Assembly: GCA_910575585.1 (NCBI GenBank) | Contig: CAJTGF010000026.1 | Coordinates: 1-64,000 of the forward strand | DNA length: 64,000 nucleotides | Origin: Clostridiaceae bacterium | Lineage (GTDB): Bacteria > Bacillota > Clostridia > Lachnospirales > Lachnospiraceae | Direction of reading: 5' to 3' | In this document: positions 18,444 through 26,082 of the stretch, one piece after another | How positions within the stretch are numbered: position 1 is the first letter of the stretch | Layout of the letters: each line of letters starts with the position of its first letter | The notes under the pieces: generated by a model | What the model saw: only the letters and a program-made list of their open reading frames with translations | Databases searched by the model: none | What the model was told of the DNA's origin: nothing | Program-made: the position numbers and the translations under genes

Positions 18444-18471
18444 ATTATATAGAAAAATGGGAAAGGTGCAA
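18444..18471 (-). promoter_or_regulatory. Sigma-A promoter for carB
   Basis: On the minus strand TTGCAC (18471-18466) and TATAAT (18449-18444) are separated by 16 bases, about 30 bases upstream of the carB start. Confidence 0.75.
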
Positions 18472-18496
18472 GGACTTTCTGAAAAAAGTTGAGGGG

Positions 18497-18547
18497 TTGA
18501 CATGAGTATGATTTCGTACTATAATGTGTTGAGTCTGAAATCGTACT
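18497..18547 (+). promoter_or_regulatory. Sigma-A promoter and MarR operator
   Basis: TTGACA (18497-18502) and TATAAT (18520-18525) are separated by 17 bases. Inverted arms AGTATGATTTC (18505-18515) and GAAATCGTACT (18537-18547) match at 10 of 11 positions and bracket the -10 box and probable start site. This is the layout of a repressor operator for the marR gene that follows. Confidence 0.85.
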
Positions 18548-18560
18548 GGAGGTGATGGTT

Positions 18561-18995
18561 ATGGATGAGCATAATGGGAAGGTGAAAGAATTTAACGGGT
18601 TGAACCGGGAGATCGAGGGGGTGTACCACGTGGTCAGCAGAAAAGTGGGGCTGTCGGACGGCGCATTTACGGTGCTGTACAATATCTGGGATATGGGGGA
18701 AGGGTGTCTGCAAAAGGATATCTGCAGCGCGTCCTGTGTCAGCAAGCAGACCATACACTCGGTTGTCAAGAAGCTGGAGAAGGAGGGGATCTTGTATCTG
18801 AAGCCCGGGAAAGGGCGGGAGATGAGGATTTTTCTCACTGAGGGGGGGAGAACTTTGGTGAAGGAGAAGATCGCGCCGGTGGCGGCTATGGAGGAAGACG
18901 CGTTTGGGCAGCTGACAGAGGAAGAGTGGAGGCAGTATCTGCAGGGCATGAGGAGGTATCTGGAGTACTTTAAGATGAAAGTGAAGGAGTTGTAA
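18561..18995 (+). CDS. MarR-family transcriptional regulator
   Basis: A 144-residue winged-helix regulator: the recognition region reads LQKDICSASCVSKQTIHSVV and the wing KLEKEGILYLKPGKGREMRI. I chose the ATG at 18561, 8 bases after GGAGG; the GTG/ATG at 18552/18555 overlap that site. It is 7 bases upstream of the MATE exporter gene and preceded by a strong promoter that contains an inverted repeat. That arrangement suggests a repressor controlling its own operon and released by a drug-like ligand. The ligand is not known. Confidence 0.9.
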   Translation: MDEHNGKVKEFNGLNREIEGVYHVVSRKVGLSDGAFTVLYNIWDMGEGCLQKDICSASCVSKQTIHSVVKKLEKEGILYLKPGKGREMRIFLTEGGRTLVKEKIAPVAAMEEDAFGQLTEEEWRQYLQGMRRYLEYFKMKVKEL

Positions 18996-19002
18996 GGGAT
19001 TT

Positions 19003-20358
19003 ATGAGCAATACTGTGAAAAAGAGGGAAGAGATCCGGCTGTCCGACCATTTTACGGCCAAACGGCTGATCCGCTTTGTGATGCCCTCCATCATCATGAT
19101 GATATTTACGTCCATCTACAGTGTGGTAGACGGATTGTTTGTGTCCAATTATGTGGGGAAGACGGCTTTTGCGGCCCTGAACCTTATTTACCCGCCTCTG
19201 GCTATGCTTGGGGGACTGGGATTTATGATCGGAACCGGAGGGAGCGCCATTGTGGCCATGACTCTGGGAGAGGGGAAGAAGGACAAAGCCAATGAATATT
19301 TTTCGTTTTTGATCTATGTGACCATAGCCGTGGGGCTTACGCTGACTGTGGTTGGGTTCGGGGTTTTGCGGCCCATTGCGATGCTTTTAGGCGCCCAGGG
19401 GCGGATGCTTGAAAACTGCCTGGTTTACGGGTGGATCATTCTGGCGTTTCAGACGGCGTTTATGCTGCAGTTCGTGTTTCAGAGCTTTTTTGTGACAGCG
19501 GAGAAGCCGAAGCTGGGGCTGGCGGTGACCGTGGCCGCGGGTCTGACCAACGTGGTCCTGGATTATCTTTTGGTAGGCGTGTTCCGTTTCGGGCTTTTAG
19601 GGGCCGCAGTGGCCACAGGCATGAGCCAGGTAGTGGGAGGGGTGCTGCCTCTTGTGTATTTTGCCGGGAAGAATGGGAGCCTTCTGAAACTGACAAAGGC
19701 AAAGTGGAATAAATGGGTGCTGGTGAAGACATGCACCAACGGTTCTTCGGAGCTGATGAGCAACATTTCCGCGTCCGTGGTCAATATCCTTTATAATTAC
19801 CAGCTGATGCTTAGGGCTGGGGAGAACGGAGTGGCGGCTTACGGGGTGATGATGTACATGAGCTTTGTGTTTTCTGCCGTTTACCTGGGCTATGCCGTAG
19901 GCTGCGCGCCTATTATCAGTTTCCATTACGGAGCCGCTAACCGTGATGAGCTGAAAAATCTGTTTCGAAAAAGCATTGGGCTTAACGGGGCGGCAGGGCT
20001 TTTTATGATCGCGGCGGCCCAGCTGGCGGCCGATCCTCTTATGCGGATCTTTGTCGGGTATGACGGGGATCTTTTTGCCATGACAAGGGACGGTTTTCGG
20101 CTGTATGCCATGGCGTTTCTGATCACGGGGCTGAATATTTTCGGATCAGCGTTTTTTACGGCTCTGGGAAACGGAGGCGTGTCGGCGCTTATTTCGTTTT
20201 TAAGAACATTGGTGTTCCAGGTTTTGTCGGTGCTGATTCTGCCGGTTTACCTGGGGGTCAGCGGCATCTGGCTGGCTGTGGTCGTGGCGGAGGTGTTATC
20301 TCTGGCGGTGACGGCAGGGCTTTTGATGGTAAACCGGAAGAAGTACGGGTTTGGATGA
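19003..20358 (+). CDS. MATE-family multidrug/sodium antiporter
   Basis: The 451-residue membrane protein has about 12 hydrophobic segments. Its start (KRLIRFVMPSIIMMIFTSIYSVVDGLFVSNYVG) matches MATE exporters (the DinF/NorM-like branch), which extrude cationic drugs in exchange for Na+ or H+. The two six-helix halves are visible, the second opening near residue 230 (WVLVKTCTNGSSELMSNISA). Co-transcription with the marR gene is likely (7-base gap). Substrate unknown. Confidence 0.9.
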   Translation: MSNTVKKREEIRLSDHFTAKRLIRFVMPSIIMMIFTSIYSVVDGLFVSNYVGKTAFAALNLIYPPLAMLGGLGFMIGTGGSAIVAMTLGEGKKDKANEYFSFLIYVTIAVGLTLTVVGFGVLRPIAMLLGAQGRMLENCLVYGWIILAFQTAFMLQFVFQSFFVTAEKPKLGLAVTVAAGLTNVVLDYLLVGVFRFGLLGAAVATGMSQVVGGVLPLVYFAGKNGSLLKLTKAKWNKWVLVKTCTNGSSELMSNISASVVNILYNYQLMLRAGENGVAAYGVMMYMSFVFSAVYLGYAVGCAPIISFHYGAANRDELKNLFRKSIGLNGAAGLFMIAAAQLAADPLMRIFVGYDGDLFAMTRDGFRLYAMAFLITGLNIFGSAFFTALGNGGVSALISFLRTLVFQVLSVLILPVYLGVSGIWLAVVVAEVLSLAVTAGLLMVNRKKYGFG

Positions 20359-20364
20359 CAGCGT

Positions 20365-20450
20365 TTACATAATGGACCGGTTCTGCCGTCCATACTCCCT
20401 TGGCGTACACCCGAATGCCTTGTGGAACGCCTGGGAAATACAAGAAAATG
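20365..20450 (-). pseudogene. C-terminal remnant of an AraC-family regulator
   Basis: On the minus strand the frame reads ISQAFHKAFGCTPREYGRQN before a TAA at 20367-20365. This matches the last helix region of AraC/XylS DNA-binding domains (SxAFxRAFKxxxGxTPxEYR). Nothing upstream on that strand encodes the rest of the domain. It fills the short gap between the MATE and MFS genes and is probably the leftover of a deleted regulator gene. Confidence 0.5.
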
Positions 20451-20486
20451 TAGATGCAAAGGGAAGAGAGGTAGGAAAAGATCGTT

Positions 20487-21653
20487 ATGACATTGCTGCT
20501 TGGGATCATTTATGTTGCGTTTATCAGTCTGGGGCTTCCGGATGCCCTTTTGGGGGCGGCGTGGCCCAGTATCCAGGGGGAGATGGGGGTCCCGGTATCT
20601 TTTGCGGGGATCATTTCTATTATCATATCAGGAGGCACGATCATTTCCAGCTTGTTCAGCGACGCGCTGACGAAAAGGCTGGGGACGGGAAAGGTAACGG
20701 CCATCAGCGTGGCGGTGACTGCCGGGGCTTTGTGGGGATTTTCGGTGTCGAATTCTTTTTGGATGCTGTGTGTCATCGCGCTGCCCTACGGCCTGGGAGC
20801 CGGGGCGGTGGATGCGGCGCTGAACAATTATGTAGCCCTTCACTATGAGGCACGGCATATGAGCTGGCTTCACTGTTTTTGGGGTGTGGGGGCGTCTGTC
20901 GGACCTTATATCATGGGCGCGTGCCTGGTGGGAGGACTGCCCTGGACCGGGGGATATCGGATTATTTCCCTGCTGCAGATGGGGCTGACGGCAGCGCTGT
21001 TTGCCACGTTGTCTCTCTGGAAAAGCGGGAAGGCGGCAGAAGGGGAGCAGCAGGGGGCAAGAAGGGATATCGGGCTTCGGGAGGTTTTTAAGCTTTCGGG
21101 AGCAAAGGAAGCCATGGTGTCTTTTTTCTGCTACTGCGCTCTGGAGCTGACGGCAGGGCTTTGGGCGGCCAGCTATATGGTGCTGAACCGAGGGCTTTCG
21201 GCCAGCGCGGCGGCAAAGTGGGCGTCCCTGTTTTATCTGGGGATCACCATGGGACGGTTTGTCTGCGGGTTTATTACCATGAAGCTTAATGACAGGAACA
21301 TGGTCCGGCTGGGGCAGGCGGTGACCGTTGGGGGCATTGCTCTTTTGATGCTGCCTTTGGGCCAGGCCGTGACAGGCGCAGGACTTGTGATGGTGGGGGT
21401 AGGATGCGCGCCGGTGTATCCGGCTTTGCTCCATGAGACTCCGGCCAATTTCGGAGAAGATGTGTCCCAGGCCATTATGGGGATGCAGATGGCGTGCGCT
21501 TATGTGGGAAGTATGGTGATGCCGTCTTTGTTCGGCATGCTATCGGGAAAGACAGGGATCTGGCTGTATCCGTTTTATCTCCTGGCCATTATGGCGGTGA
21601 TGGTGGTGATGGTGGAGCGGTTAAACAAGCTGAAAAAGGAAGGGGAAGTTTAA
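20487..21653 (+). CDS. Major facilitator superfamily transporter
   Basis: The 388-residue protein has about 12 membrane segments in two halves, with the cytoplasmic linker near 175-205 (LWKSGKAAEGEQQGARRD). The opening ALLGAAWPSIQGEMGVPVS and the segment GLGAGAVDAALNNYVALHY are typical of the sugar/fucose-permease-like MFS branch. The start is the ATG at 20487. It overlaps in context with the HAD phosphatase gene (1-base gap), so the two are probably an operon; a sugar or sugar-phosphate role is possible but unproven. Confidence 0.85.
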   Translation: MTLLLGIIYVAFISLGLPDALLGAAWPSIQGEMGVPVSFAGIISIIISGGTIISSLFSDALTKRLGTGKVTAISVAVTAGALWGFSVSNSFWMLCVIALPYGLGAGAVDAALNNYVALHYEARHMSWLHCFWGVGASVGPYIMGACLVGGLPWTGGYRIISLLQMGLTAALFATLSLWKSGKAAEGEQQGARRDIGLREVFKLSGAKEAMVSFFCYCALELTAGLWAASYMVLNRGLSASAAAKWASLFYLGITMGRFVCGFITMKLNDRNMVRLGQAVTVGGIALLMLPLGQAVTGAGLVMVGVGCAPVYPALLHETPANFGEDVSQAIMGMQMACAYVGSMVMPSLFGMLSGKTGIWLYPFYLLAIMAVMVVMVERLNKLKKEGEV

Positions 21654-21654
21654 G

Positions 21655-22512
21655 ATGAAGATGAGGAAAGTGATCGCCATGGATATGGACGGGACGCTGT
21701 TAAACAGCCAAAAGAGGATCAGCTCAAGGACAAAGGAGGCTCTGATCAAGGCGCAGAGGGCAGGGGTTATGCTGATCCTGGCGTCAGGGCGGCCTACCAG
21801 CGGGCTGATGGAGTTTGCCGCGGAGCTTGGGATGGAGCGGCATCACGGGCTTTTGGTGTCCTATAACGGGTCTCAGGTGGTGGACTGTGAGACGGGGAAG
21901 GTGCTGTTTAACCAGGCCATGTCCGTGGAGGAGGGGAAAGCGGTTTTGGAGCACATGAAGAAGTTTGACAGGGTGCGGCCAATGATCGACAGGGGAACGT
22001 ACATGTATGTGACCAATGTGTATGACCAGTATATTATGGTAAACGGCAAGAAATTCAATGTGATGGAGTATGAGTCCAGAGGCGGGAATTTTAATCTGTG
22101 CGAGGAGCGGGATCTGGCGGCTTTTGTGGATTTTCCCCTGAACAAGATCCTGACCACGGCGGACCCGGAGTATCTTAAGGCCCACTATAAGGAGATGATG
22201 GAGCCTTTTAAGGACCAATTAAGCTGCATGTTCACGGGGCCGTTTTATTTTGAGTTTACGGCTAAGGGCATTGACAAGGCCAGGGCTTTGGGGGCTGTTT
22301 TGGAGCCTATGGGGTATAAGCGGGAGGATGTTATGGCTTTCGGTGACGGACACAATGACGCTTCCATGCTGCAATATGCAGGCTACGGGGTGGCCATGGC
22401 CAATGGGGTGGAGGAGTTAAAGGCGCAGGCGGACGAGGTGACGGCTTCTCTGGATGAGGACGGGATCGCGCTGACGGTGGAGCGGATGCTTGCCGGATGT
22501 TCGGAATTGTAG
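21655..22512 (+). CDS. Cof-type HAD-superfamily IIB phosphatase
   Basis: The 285-residue enzyme shows the HAD motifs: I DMDGTLL (aspartate nucleophile and acid/base), II LASGRP, III lysine near the KGIDKA segment, and IV GDGHNDASML. A type IIB cap sits between motifs II and III. This group dephosphorylates sugar phosphates, flavin mononucleotide and related small molecules; the exact substrate is unknown. It starts 1 base after the MFS stop. Confidence 0.93.
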   Translation: MKMRKVIAMDMDGTLLNSQKRISSRTKEALIKAQRAGVMLILASGRPTSGLMEFAAELGMERHHGLLVSYNGSQVVDCETGKVLFNQAMSVEEGKAVLEHMKKFDRVRPMIDRGTYMYVTNVYDQYIMVNGKKFNVMEYESRGGNFNLCEERDLAAFVDFPLNKILTTADPEYLKAHYKEMMEPFKDQLSCMFTGPFYFEFTAKGIDKARALGAVLEPMGYKREDVMAFGDGHNDASMLQYAGYGVAMANGVEELKAQADEVTASLDEDGIALTVERMLAGCSEL

Positions 22513-22618
22513 GTGAAACGTAATGGGAGAAGATGGGGATGGTGTGTAGAATGTCATGGGACCTTGACGAAATGGCGGGGAAATGGCATAATGGACAGAA
22601 AAAAGGAGGAGTGAAACG

Positions 22619-23080
22619 TTGATAAGCGAGGGAGTAAAAGCTCCGGATTTTACATTGCCGGATAAAGATGGAAACCAGGTGTCGCTGTCGGATCATCTTG
22701 GAAAAAAGGTGGTGGTGTATTTTTACCCCAGGGACAATACAGCCGGGTGTACGAAACAGGCGTGCGCCTTTGCAGGGGCTTATAAGGAGTTTGAGAAGTT
22801 GGGAGTAACGGTTATGGGCATCAGCAAGGACAGCGTAAAATCCCATCAGAATTTTGCGGCTAAATATGAGCTGCCTTTTATCCTTCTTTCGGACCCGGAA
22901 TTGAAAGCCATCCAGGCGTATGATGTGTGGAAAGAGAAGAAGCTGTATGGCAAGGTGTCCATGGGCGTGGTGCGCAGCAGCTTTATCATAGATGAGAAGG
23001 GAATGATCGAGAAGGTCATGGAAAAGGTGAAGCCGGACAGCAATGCGGCGGAGATTTTGGAGTATTTGACAAAAGAATGA
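22619..23080 (+). CDS. bcp: Thioredoxin-dependent peroxiredoxin (Bcp type)
   Basis: A 153-residue peroxiredoxin that reduces peroxides in the cytoplasm using thioredoxin. The active region NTAGCTKQACAF carries both the peroxidatic and the resolving cysteine five residues apart, typical of atypical 2-Cys Bcp proteins. APDFTLPDKDGNQVSLSD at the N-terminus and GVVRSSFIIDEKG later are also family marks. The start is TTG at 22619, supported by a nearby AAGGAGG. Monocistronic, with a terminator after it. Confidence 0.95.
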   Translation: MISEGVKAPDFTLPDKDGNQVSLSDHLGKKVVVYFYPRDNTAGCTKQACAFAGAYKEFEKLGVTVMGISKDSVKSHQNFAAKYELPFILLSDPELKAIQAYDVWKEKKLYGKVSMGVVRSSFIIDEKGMIEKVMEKVKPDSNAAEILEYLTKE

Positions 23081-23104
23081 GAAGAGGCTGCGGGGCAGCA
23101 TTTT

Positions 23105-23146
23105 GAGACCCATCAGATGCATTGGCGCATTTTGGTGGGTCTTTTA
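23105..23146 (+). terminator. Terminator after bcp
   Basis: AGACCCA pairs with TGGGTCT around a loop that itself can pair (GATGC/GCATT region), followed by TTTT. It lies about 25 bases after the bcp stop. Confidence 0.75.
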
Positions 23147-23192
23147 TGAGGGGGAGGGAAATCAATGTGACCATGGAAATTTAGGTTTCCTG

Positions 23193-23221
23193 TTGACACC
23201 AAATACGATACCACATATAAT
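23193..23221 (+). promoter_or_regulatory. Sigma-A promoter for hicAB
   Basis: TTGACA (23193-23198) and TATAAT (23216-23221) with exactly 17 bases between. The hicA ribosome binding site AGGAGG follows at about 23228. Confidence 0.9.
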
Positions 23222-23241
23222 ATAGATAGGAGGTATTCAGA

Positions 23242-23499
23242 ATGTCAAAGTGGGAAAAACTATTGGCACGTATTTGCGCTTTATCAAAAGATATTCGGTT
23301 TGATGAATTGCGTAAGGTGTTAGAGAACTGTGGATATGTGATGAATGCCCCAAGAAGTGGAAGCAGTCATTATACGTTTAGAAAAAAAGGGTGCAAGCCA
23401 ATTACGATACCAAAGCATGAACCAATTAAGAAAGTTAATGTTGAGATGGTGAAACAGATCGTAGAAAGTGAGGAAAGAAACGATGAAAACGCTGAATGA
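23242..23499 (+). CDS. hicA: HicA-family mRNA interferase toxin
   Basis: HicA cleaves mRNA and is blocked by HicB. The 85-residue protein has a dsRBD-like fold; the catalytic histidine lies in GSSHYTFRKKG (H43) and the family ending ITIPKHEPIKK is present. The start ATG at 23242 follows AGGAGG. It overlaps the antitoxin gene by 17 bases. The N-terminal extension of about 15 residues (KWEKLLARICALSK) is longer than in the smallest family members. Confidence 0.92.
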   Translation: MSKWEKLLARICALSKDIRFDELRKVLENCGYVMNAPRSGSSHYTFRKKGCKPITIPKHEPIKKVNVEMVKQIVESEERNDENAE

Positions 23500-23845
23500 T
23501 TATATGGCAATGTCTTATCGGATGGAGATTGTGGAGGATAAGGATGAAGGCGGTTTTGTGGTTTCTTACCCTGACCTGCCGGGATGCATTACTTGTGGTG
23601 AAACAGTAGAAAAAGCGGTGGCTAATGCATTGGATGCAAAAAGGGAGTGGATGGAAGCCGCGCTTGAAGAGGGGATCAAAATTAATGAACCAGACAGCTT
23701 AGAAAATTATTCTGGACAGTTTAAATTAAGATTACCCCGTAGCCTGCATCGCATATTGGCAGAGCAGTCCAAAAGGGAAGGCATCAGCATGAATCAGTAT
23801 TGTGTGTATCTTCTTTCGAGAAATGATGCTGTTTATTCAAAGTAA
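23483..23845 (+). CDS. hicB: HicB-family antitoxin
   Basis: A 120-residue antitoxin: the partially degraded RNase H-like domain shows GGFVVSYPDLPGCITCGET, and the C-terminus (LRLPRSLHRILAEQSKREGISMNQY) is a ribbon-helix-helix/HTH DNA-binding segment used for autoregulation. I chose ATG 23483 with AGGAAAG upstream; GTG 23468 would add five residues. Order hicA-hicB with overlap is standard. The opposite-strand gene overlaps its 3' end. Confidence 0.92.
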   Translation: MKTLNDYMAMSYRMEIVEDKDEGGFVVSYPDLPGCITCGETVEKAVANALDAKREWMEAALEEGIKINEPDSLENYSGQFKLRLPRSLHRILAEQSKREGISMNQYCVYLLSRNDAVYSK

Positions 23846-24116
23846 AAGCAACCGGAACCGGGGTGATAAACTCCGGCTTTTCCGAATTTTGCACAACAGC
23901 CCGTTTCCCTTTCTCCACAGCGTTTGCGGCTGCTTTTCTTACCTCAATGCGCACCAGTGTCTGGATGACCTTGACTGCCAAAAGGATGATGATCACAGGC
24001 AGAACGCAGGTGAGAAAGAGCTTGGTTTTCAGGAAAAATGCTTTCCGCTTCAGTAATTTTTTCTTTTTCAATAATTCCCGGTGTTTCCGGTCTATAAATG
24101 CCTGCAGGTTCCTCAT
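23784..24116 (-). CDS. Small single-pass membrane protein, unknown
   Basis: A 110-residue protein from the ATG at 24116 (AGGAGG upstream on the minus strand). It has a strongly basic N-terminus (RKHRELLKKKKLLKRK), one transmembrane helix (LFLTCVLPVIIILLAVKVIQ) and a basic/polar tail. I do not recognise a family. The 3' end overlaps the hicB coding region by 62 bases on the other strand; the last 25 residues may therefore be incidental. The start and ribosome site make it credible. Confidence 0.5.
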   Translation of the reverse strand: MRNLQAFIDRKHRELLKKKKLLKRKAFFLKTKLFLTCVLPVIIILLAVKVIQTLVRIEVRKAAANAVEKGKRAVVQNSEKPEFITPVPVAFTLNKQHHFSKEDTHNTDSC

Positions 24117-24173
24117 CGTTTTCTTCCTCCTAACCCGGATAAACCGGAACTTTAAATTTGTCATGTTGTTGTA

Positions 24174-24435
24174 TTGTTGAGTGAGCAAAGGGCGAGTTTT
24201 GTGGTGGGCCAGGGAGGGAAGGCAGGCTGTGTGCCGTTCGGGTTCAGATATGCCAGACATTCCGATGAGCCCTTAAAGCGGAAATCAGTCGGGTATCATC
24301 CCTCCTGCTTTCCTGGTCTCATCTCCATGGCATATATTCACCCGCCCGGCACACAGCCTGCCTTCCCTCCCGGGCAAAAGCAGAATTCGCCGGCCGAGAT
24401 TTGCTCACGTAAGGTGGTTCCTATAGGGAACGCTG
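24174..24435. repeat. Large palindromic repeat, copy A
   Basis: The element opens with TTGTTGAGTGAGCAAA and closes with TTTGCTCAC at 24408, with similarity to copy B running on to about 24435. It contains GTTCAGATATGCCAGACATT and a long fold-back. Outer arms carry the module CCAGGGAGGGAAGGCAGGCT on the left and its complement on the right. It forms an inverted pair with copy B at 24606-24860. Copy C lies at 36515-36708. No gene is encoded. Confidence 0.85.
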
Positions 24436-24605
24436 TTTCGACTCTGTGGTGAAAAGATAACTGCTTTGTCTGCAGTCATAGGTTGTGCATAATATTTATG
24501 GGAGCGAATCCTACTTCTATATTTTTGTGTGAGTCAATGACTGTCTTGGCTGCCATATGTTTAATTGCCCATAAAAAACAGCTATTTTTTCGCTGCAAAG
24601 TTGAG
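24436..24605. other. Spacer between inverted repeat copies
   Basis: This 170-base segment lies between repeats A and B. It has no convincing ORF or ribosome binding site and no recognisable RNA. It is AT-richer than the repeats. Confidence 0.5.
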
Positions 24606-24860
24606 GCAGCGCCCCCTACCGGAAACACCTTAAGTGAGCAAACCTTAGCCAGCGAATTCTGGTTTTGCCAGTCAGAGAAGGAGAGATGTCCCGGCAGGGT
24701 GAATATATGCCATGGAGATGAGACCAGGAAAGCAGGAGGGCCTAACCCCGACTGATTTCCGCTTTGGGCTCATCGGAATGTTTGGCATATCTGAACCCGG
24801 ACGGGACATCTCTCCTTCTCTGACTGGCTTCACGACGAAATCCGCCCTTTGCCCACTTAA
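24606..24860. repeat. Large palindromic repeat, copy B (inverted)
   Basis: This is copy A in reverse orientation: the core on the minus strand reads GTTCAGATATGCCAAACATT. Its outer arms carry a different module from copy A, CCAGTCAGAGAAGGAGAGAT, on both sides. It ends directly at the DUF4364 stop codon. Confidence 0.85.
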
Positions 24861-25385
24861 CTAATCAGATCCCATCAGCGTTCTCACAATAAACGAATAG
24901 ATCTCCGGACTTTTTTCCCTCCACTGGTTGCACATGGCTTCGGCCTGTTTTTTATCCGGCACCGATAAGCTTAGATCCAGAATGGTGGCTTTCCCCTCCC
25001 GAAGCTCGCAGTGGACGATATAATCCTGGTTGGTGGATTTGTAGAAATCCGTAATGACCCCGGCCTCGTCCCGCATGCGGAAGCGGTTTTCTTTCAGGTA
25101 GCGGTTCATGTCGTCTACAATGGCAGGGGGGATGTTTTTTCCGAAAAAATCCAGGGTGTCTTCCCCTTCACGGGTGATCTCGTAGCGGGTGGTGTTGTGG
25201 CTGGAGTGGACGTTTATGAGGCCGGATTCGGCCAGTTCGTTTAAAGCCTGCTGAAGAGTAAAATAGGTGGCATATTCGTGTACAAGAAAAAAATCCGTCA
25301 ACTGCGAATTGGCCAGCGGAAAATTAACCTGTTTTAACATATAGAGATTCATCAGCTTGTACAATGTCATAGGGTCTGACAACAT
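24861..25385 (-). CDS. DUF4364-family winged-helix protein
   Basis: A 174-residue protein of the DUF4364 family found in Clostridia. The N-terminal half looks like a winged helix (LTDFFLVHEYATYFTLQQAL, LAESGLINVHSS); the C-terminal half is a beta-rich domain (CELREGKATILDLSLSVP). It probably binds DNA, but no target is established. The ATG at 25385 follows AGGAGTG; the GTG at 25394 overlaps this site. Its stop directly abuts palindromic repeat B. Confidence 0.8.
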   Translation of the reverse strand: MLSDPMTLYKLMNLYMLKQVNFPLANSQLTDFFLVHEYATYFTLQQALNELAESGLINVHSSHNTTRYEITREGEDTLDFFGKNIPPAIVDDMNRYLKENRFRMRDEAGVITDFYKSTNQDYIVHCELREGKATILDLSLSVPDKKQAEAMCNQWREKSPEIYSFIVRTLMGSD

Positions 25386-25548
25386 CGCGAACACTCCTAT
25401 CAGGCATCAGGCTTTCGATATGACCCGCAGGTACGGAGCATATGGGGCTGTCCCTGGCATATCATAATTGCGTCCATGTCCGGGCGGGACACAAAATCTG
25501 CTTCTCATGGCAACAAAGCGACGGGGAACATGGATAGATACAAAAGAG

Positions 25549-25588
25549 GCTGTCACACCGCTAATAAAAATCACAGGTGTGACAGCCC
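25549..25588 (-). terminator. Terminator downstream of the tRNA pair
   Basis: GGCTGTCACACC and GGTGTGACAGCC form a perfect 12-bp stem with a 16-base loop. On the minus strand it is followed by TCTTTTG, 20 bases after tRNA-Val. Confidence 0.85.
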
Positions 25589-25607
25589 CCTGCACTGCAA
25601 TAAAAAA

Positions 25608-25681
25608 TGGAAGCAATGGGGCTCGAACCCATGACCTCTCGCGTGTGAGGCGAACGCTCATCCCAGCTGAGCTATGCTTCC
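25608..25681 (-). tRNA. tRNA-Val (CAC)
   Basis: On the minus strand a full cloverleaf folds: acceptor GGAAGCA/TGCTTCC, D stem GCTC/GAGC, anticodon stem TTCGC/GCGAG with loop CTCACAC (anticodon CAC), T arm ATGGG-TTCGAGC-CCCAT, discriminator A. CCA is not encoded. Confidence 0.96.
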
Positions 25682-25801
25682 CTGTGTGGAGTTAACATCC
25701 GCTCCCTCAAAGTCTGTGTATCTGACGGACAACCGACCGGGGCGAAGCCGATGCAAGGCCCTGCGTGTCTACTCCCTGGCACACAGGCATCTGCTCTGAG
25801 G

Positions 25802-25830
25802 TAAGATCTCCTCCTGCCGGAGAGATCTTA
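25802..25830. terminator. Palindrome between the two tRNAs
   Basis: TAAGATCTC and GAGATCTTA form a perfect 9-bp stem around an 11-base loop. It lies in the 159-base spacer between tRNA-Ala and tRNA-Val and may be a processing or termination signal. Confidence 0.45.
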
Positions 25831-25840
25831 TCCCAAAGAC

Positions 25841-25913
25841 TGGAGCATATGGGATTCGAACCCACGGCCTCAACAATGCGAATGTTGCGCGCTCCCAACT
25901 GCGCTAATGCCCC
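25841..25913 (-). tRNA. tRNA-Ala (CGC)
   Basis: Cloverleaf on the minus strand: acceptor GGGGCAT/ATGCTCC with the alanine identity pair G3-U70, D stem GCGC/GCGC, anticodon stem CAACA/TGTTG with loop TTCGCAT (anticodon CGC), T arm GTGGG-TTCGAAT-CCCAT, discriminator A. CCA not encoded. Confidence 0.96.
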
Positions 25914-26082
25914 ATGTCCCTATTTTATCACGTTATGAAAAAAATGCAAGCCCTGTTTTTGCTGAATTTCGTCGAAATTTGCAGTATGAGACTTTTTTCA
26001 TGTAGTAAAACGGAAAAAAGTGTGTTAAAATGAGGGAAACAAAGAAATGGAAGATGAGAAGGCAAAAGACAGGTGAGGAAAC

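Noticed and set aside
24174-24860. Coding ORFs in the palindromic repeats
   Set aside because: The frames differ between copies, are repeated in copy C, and have no ribosome sites.
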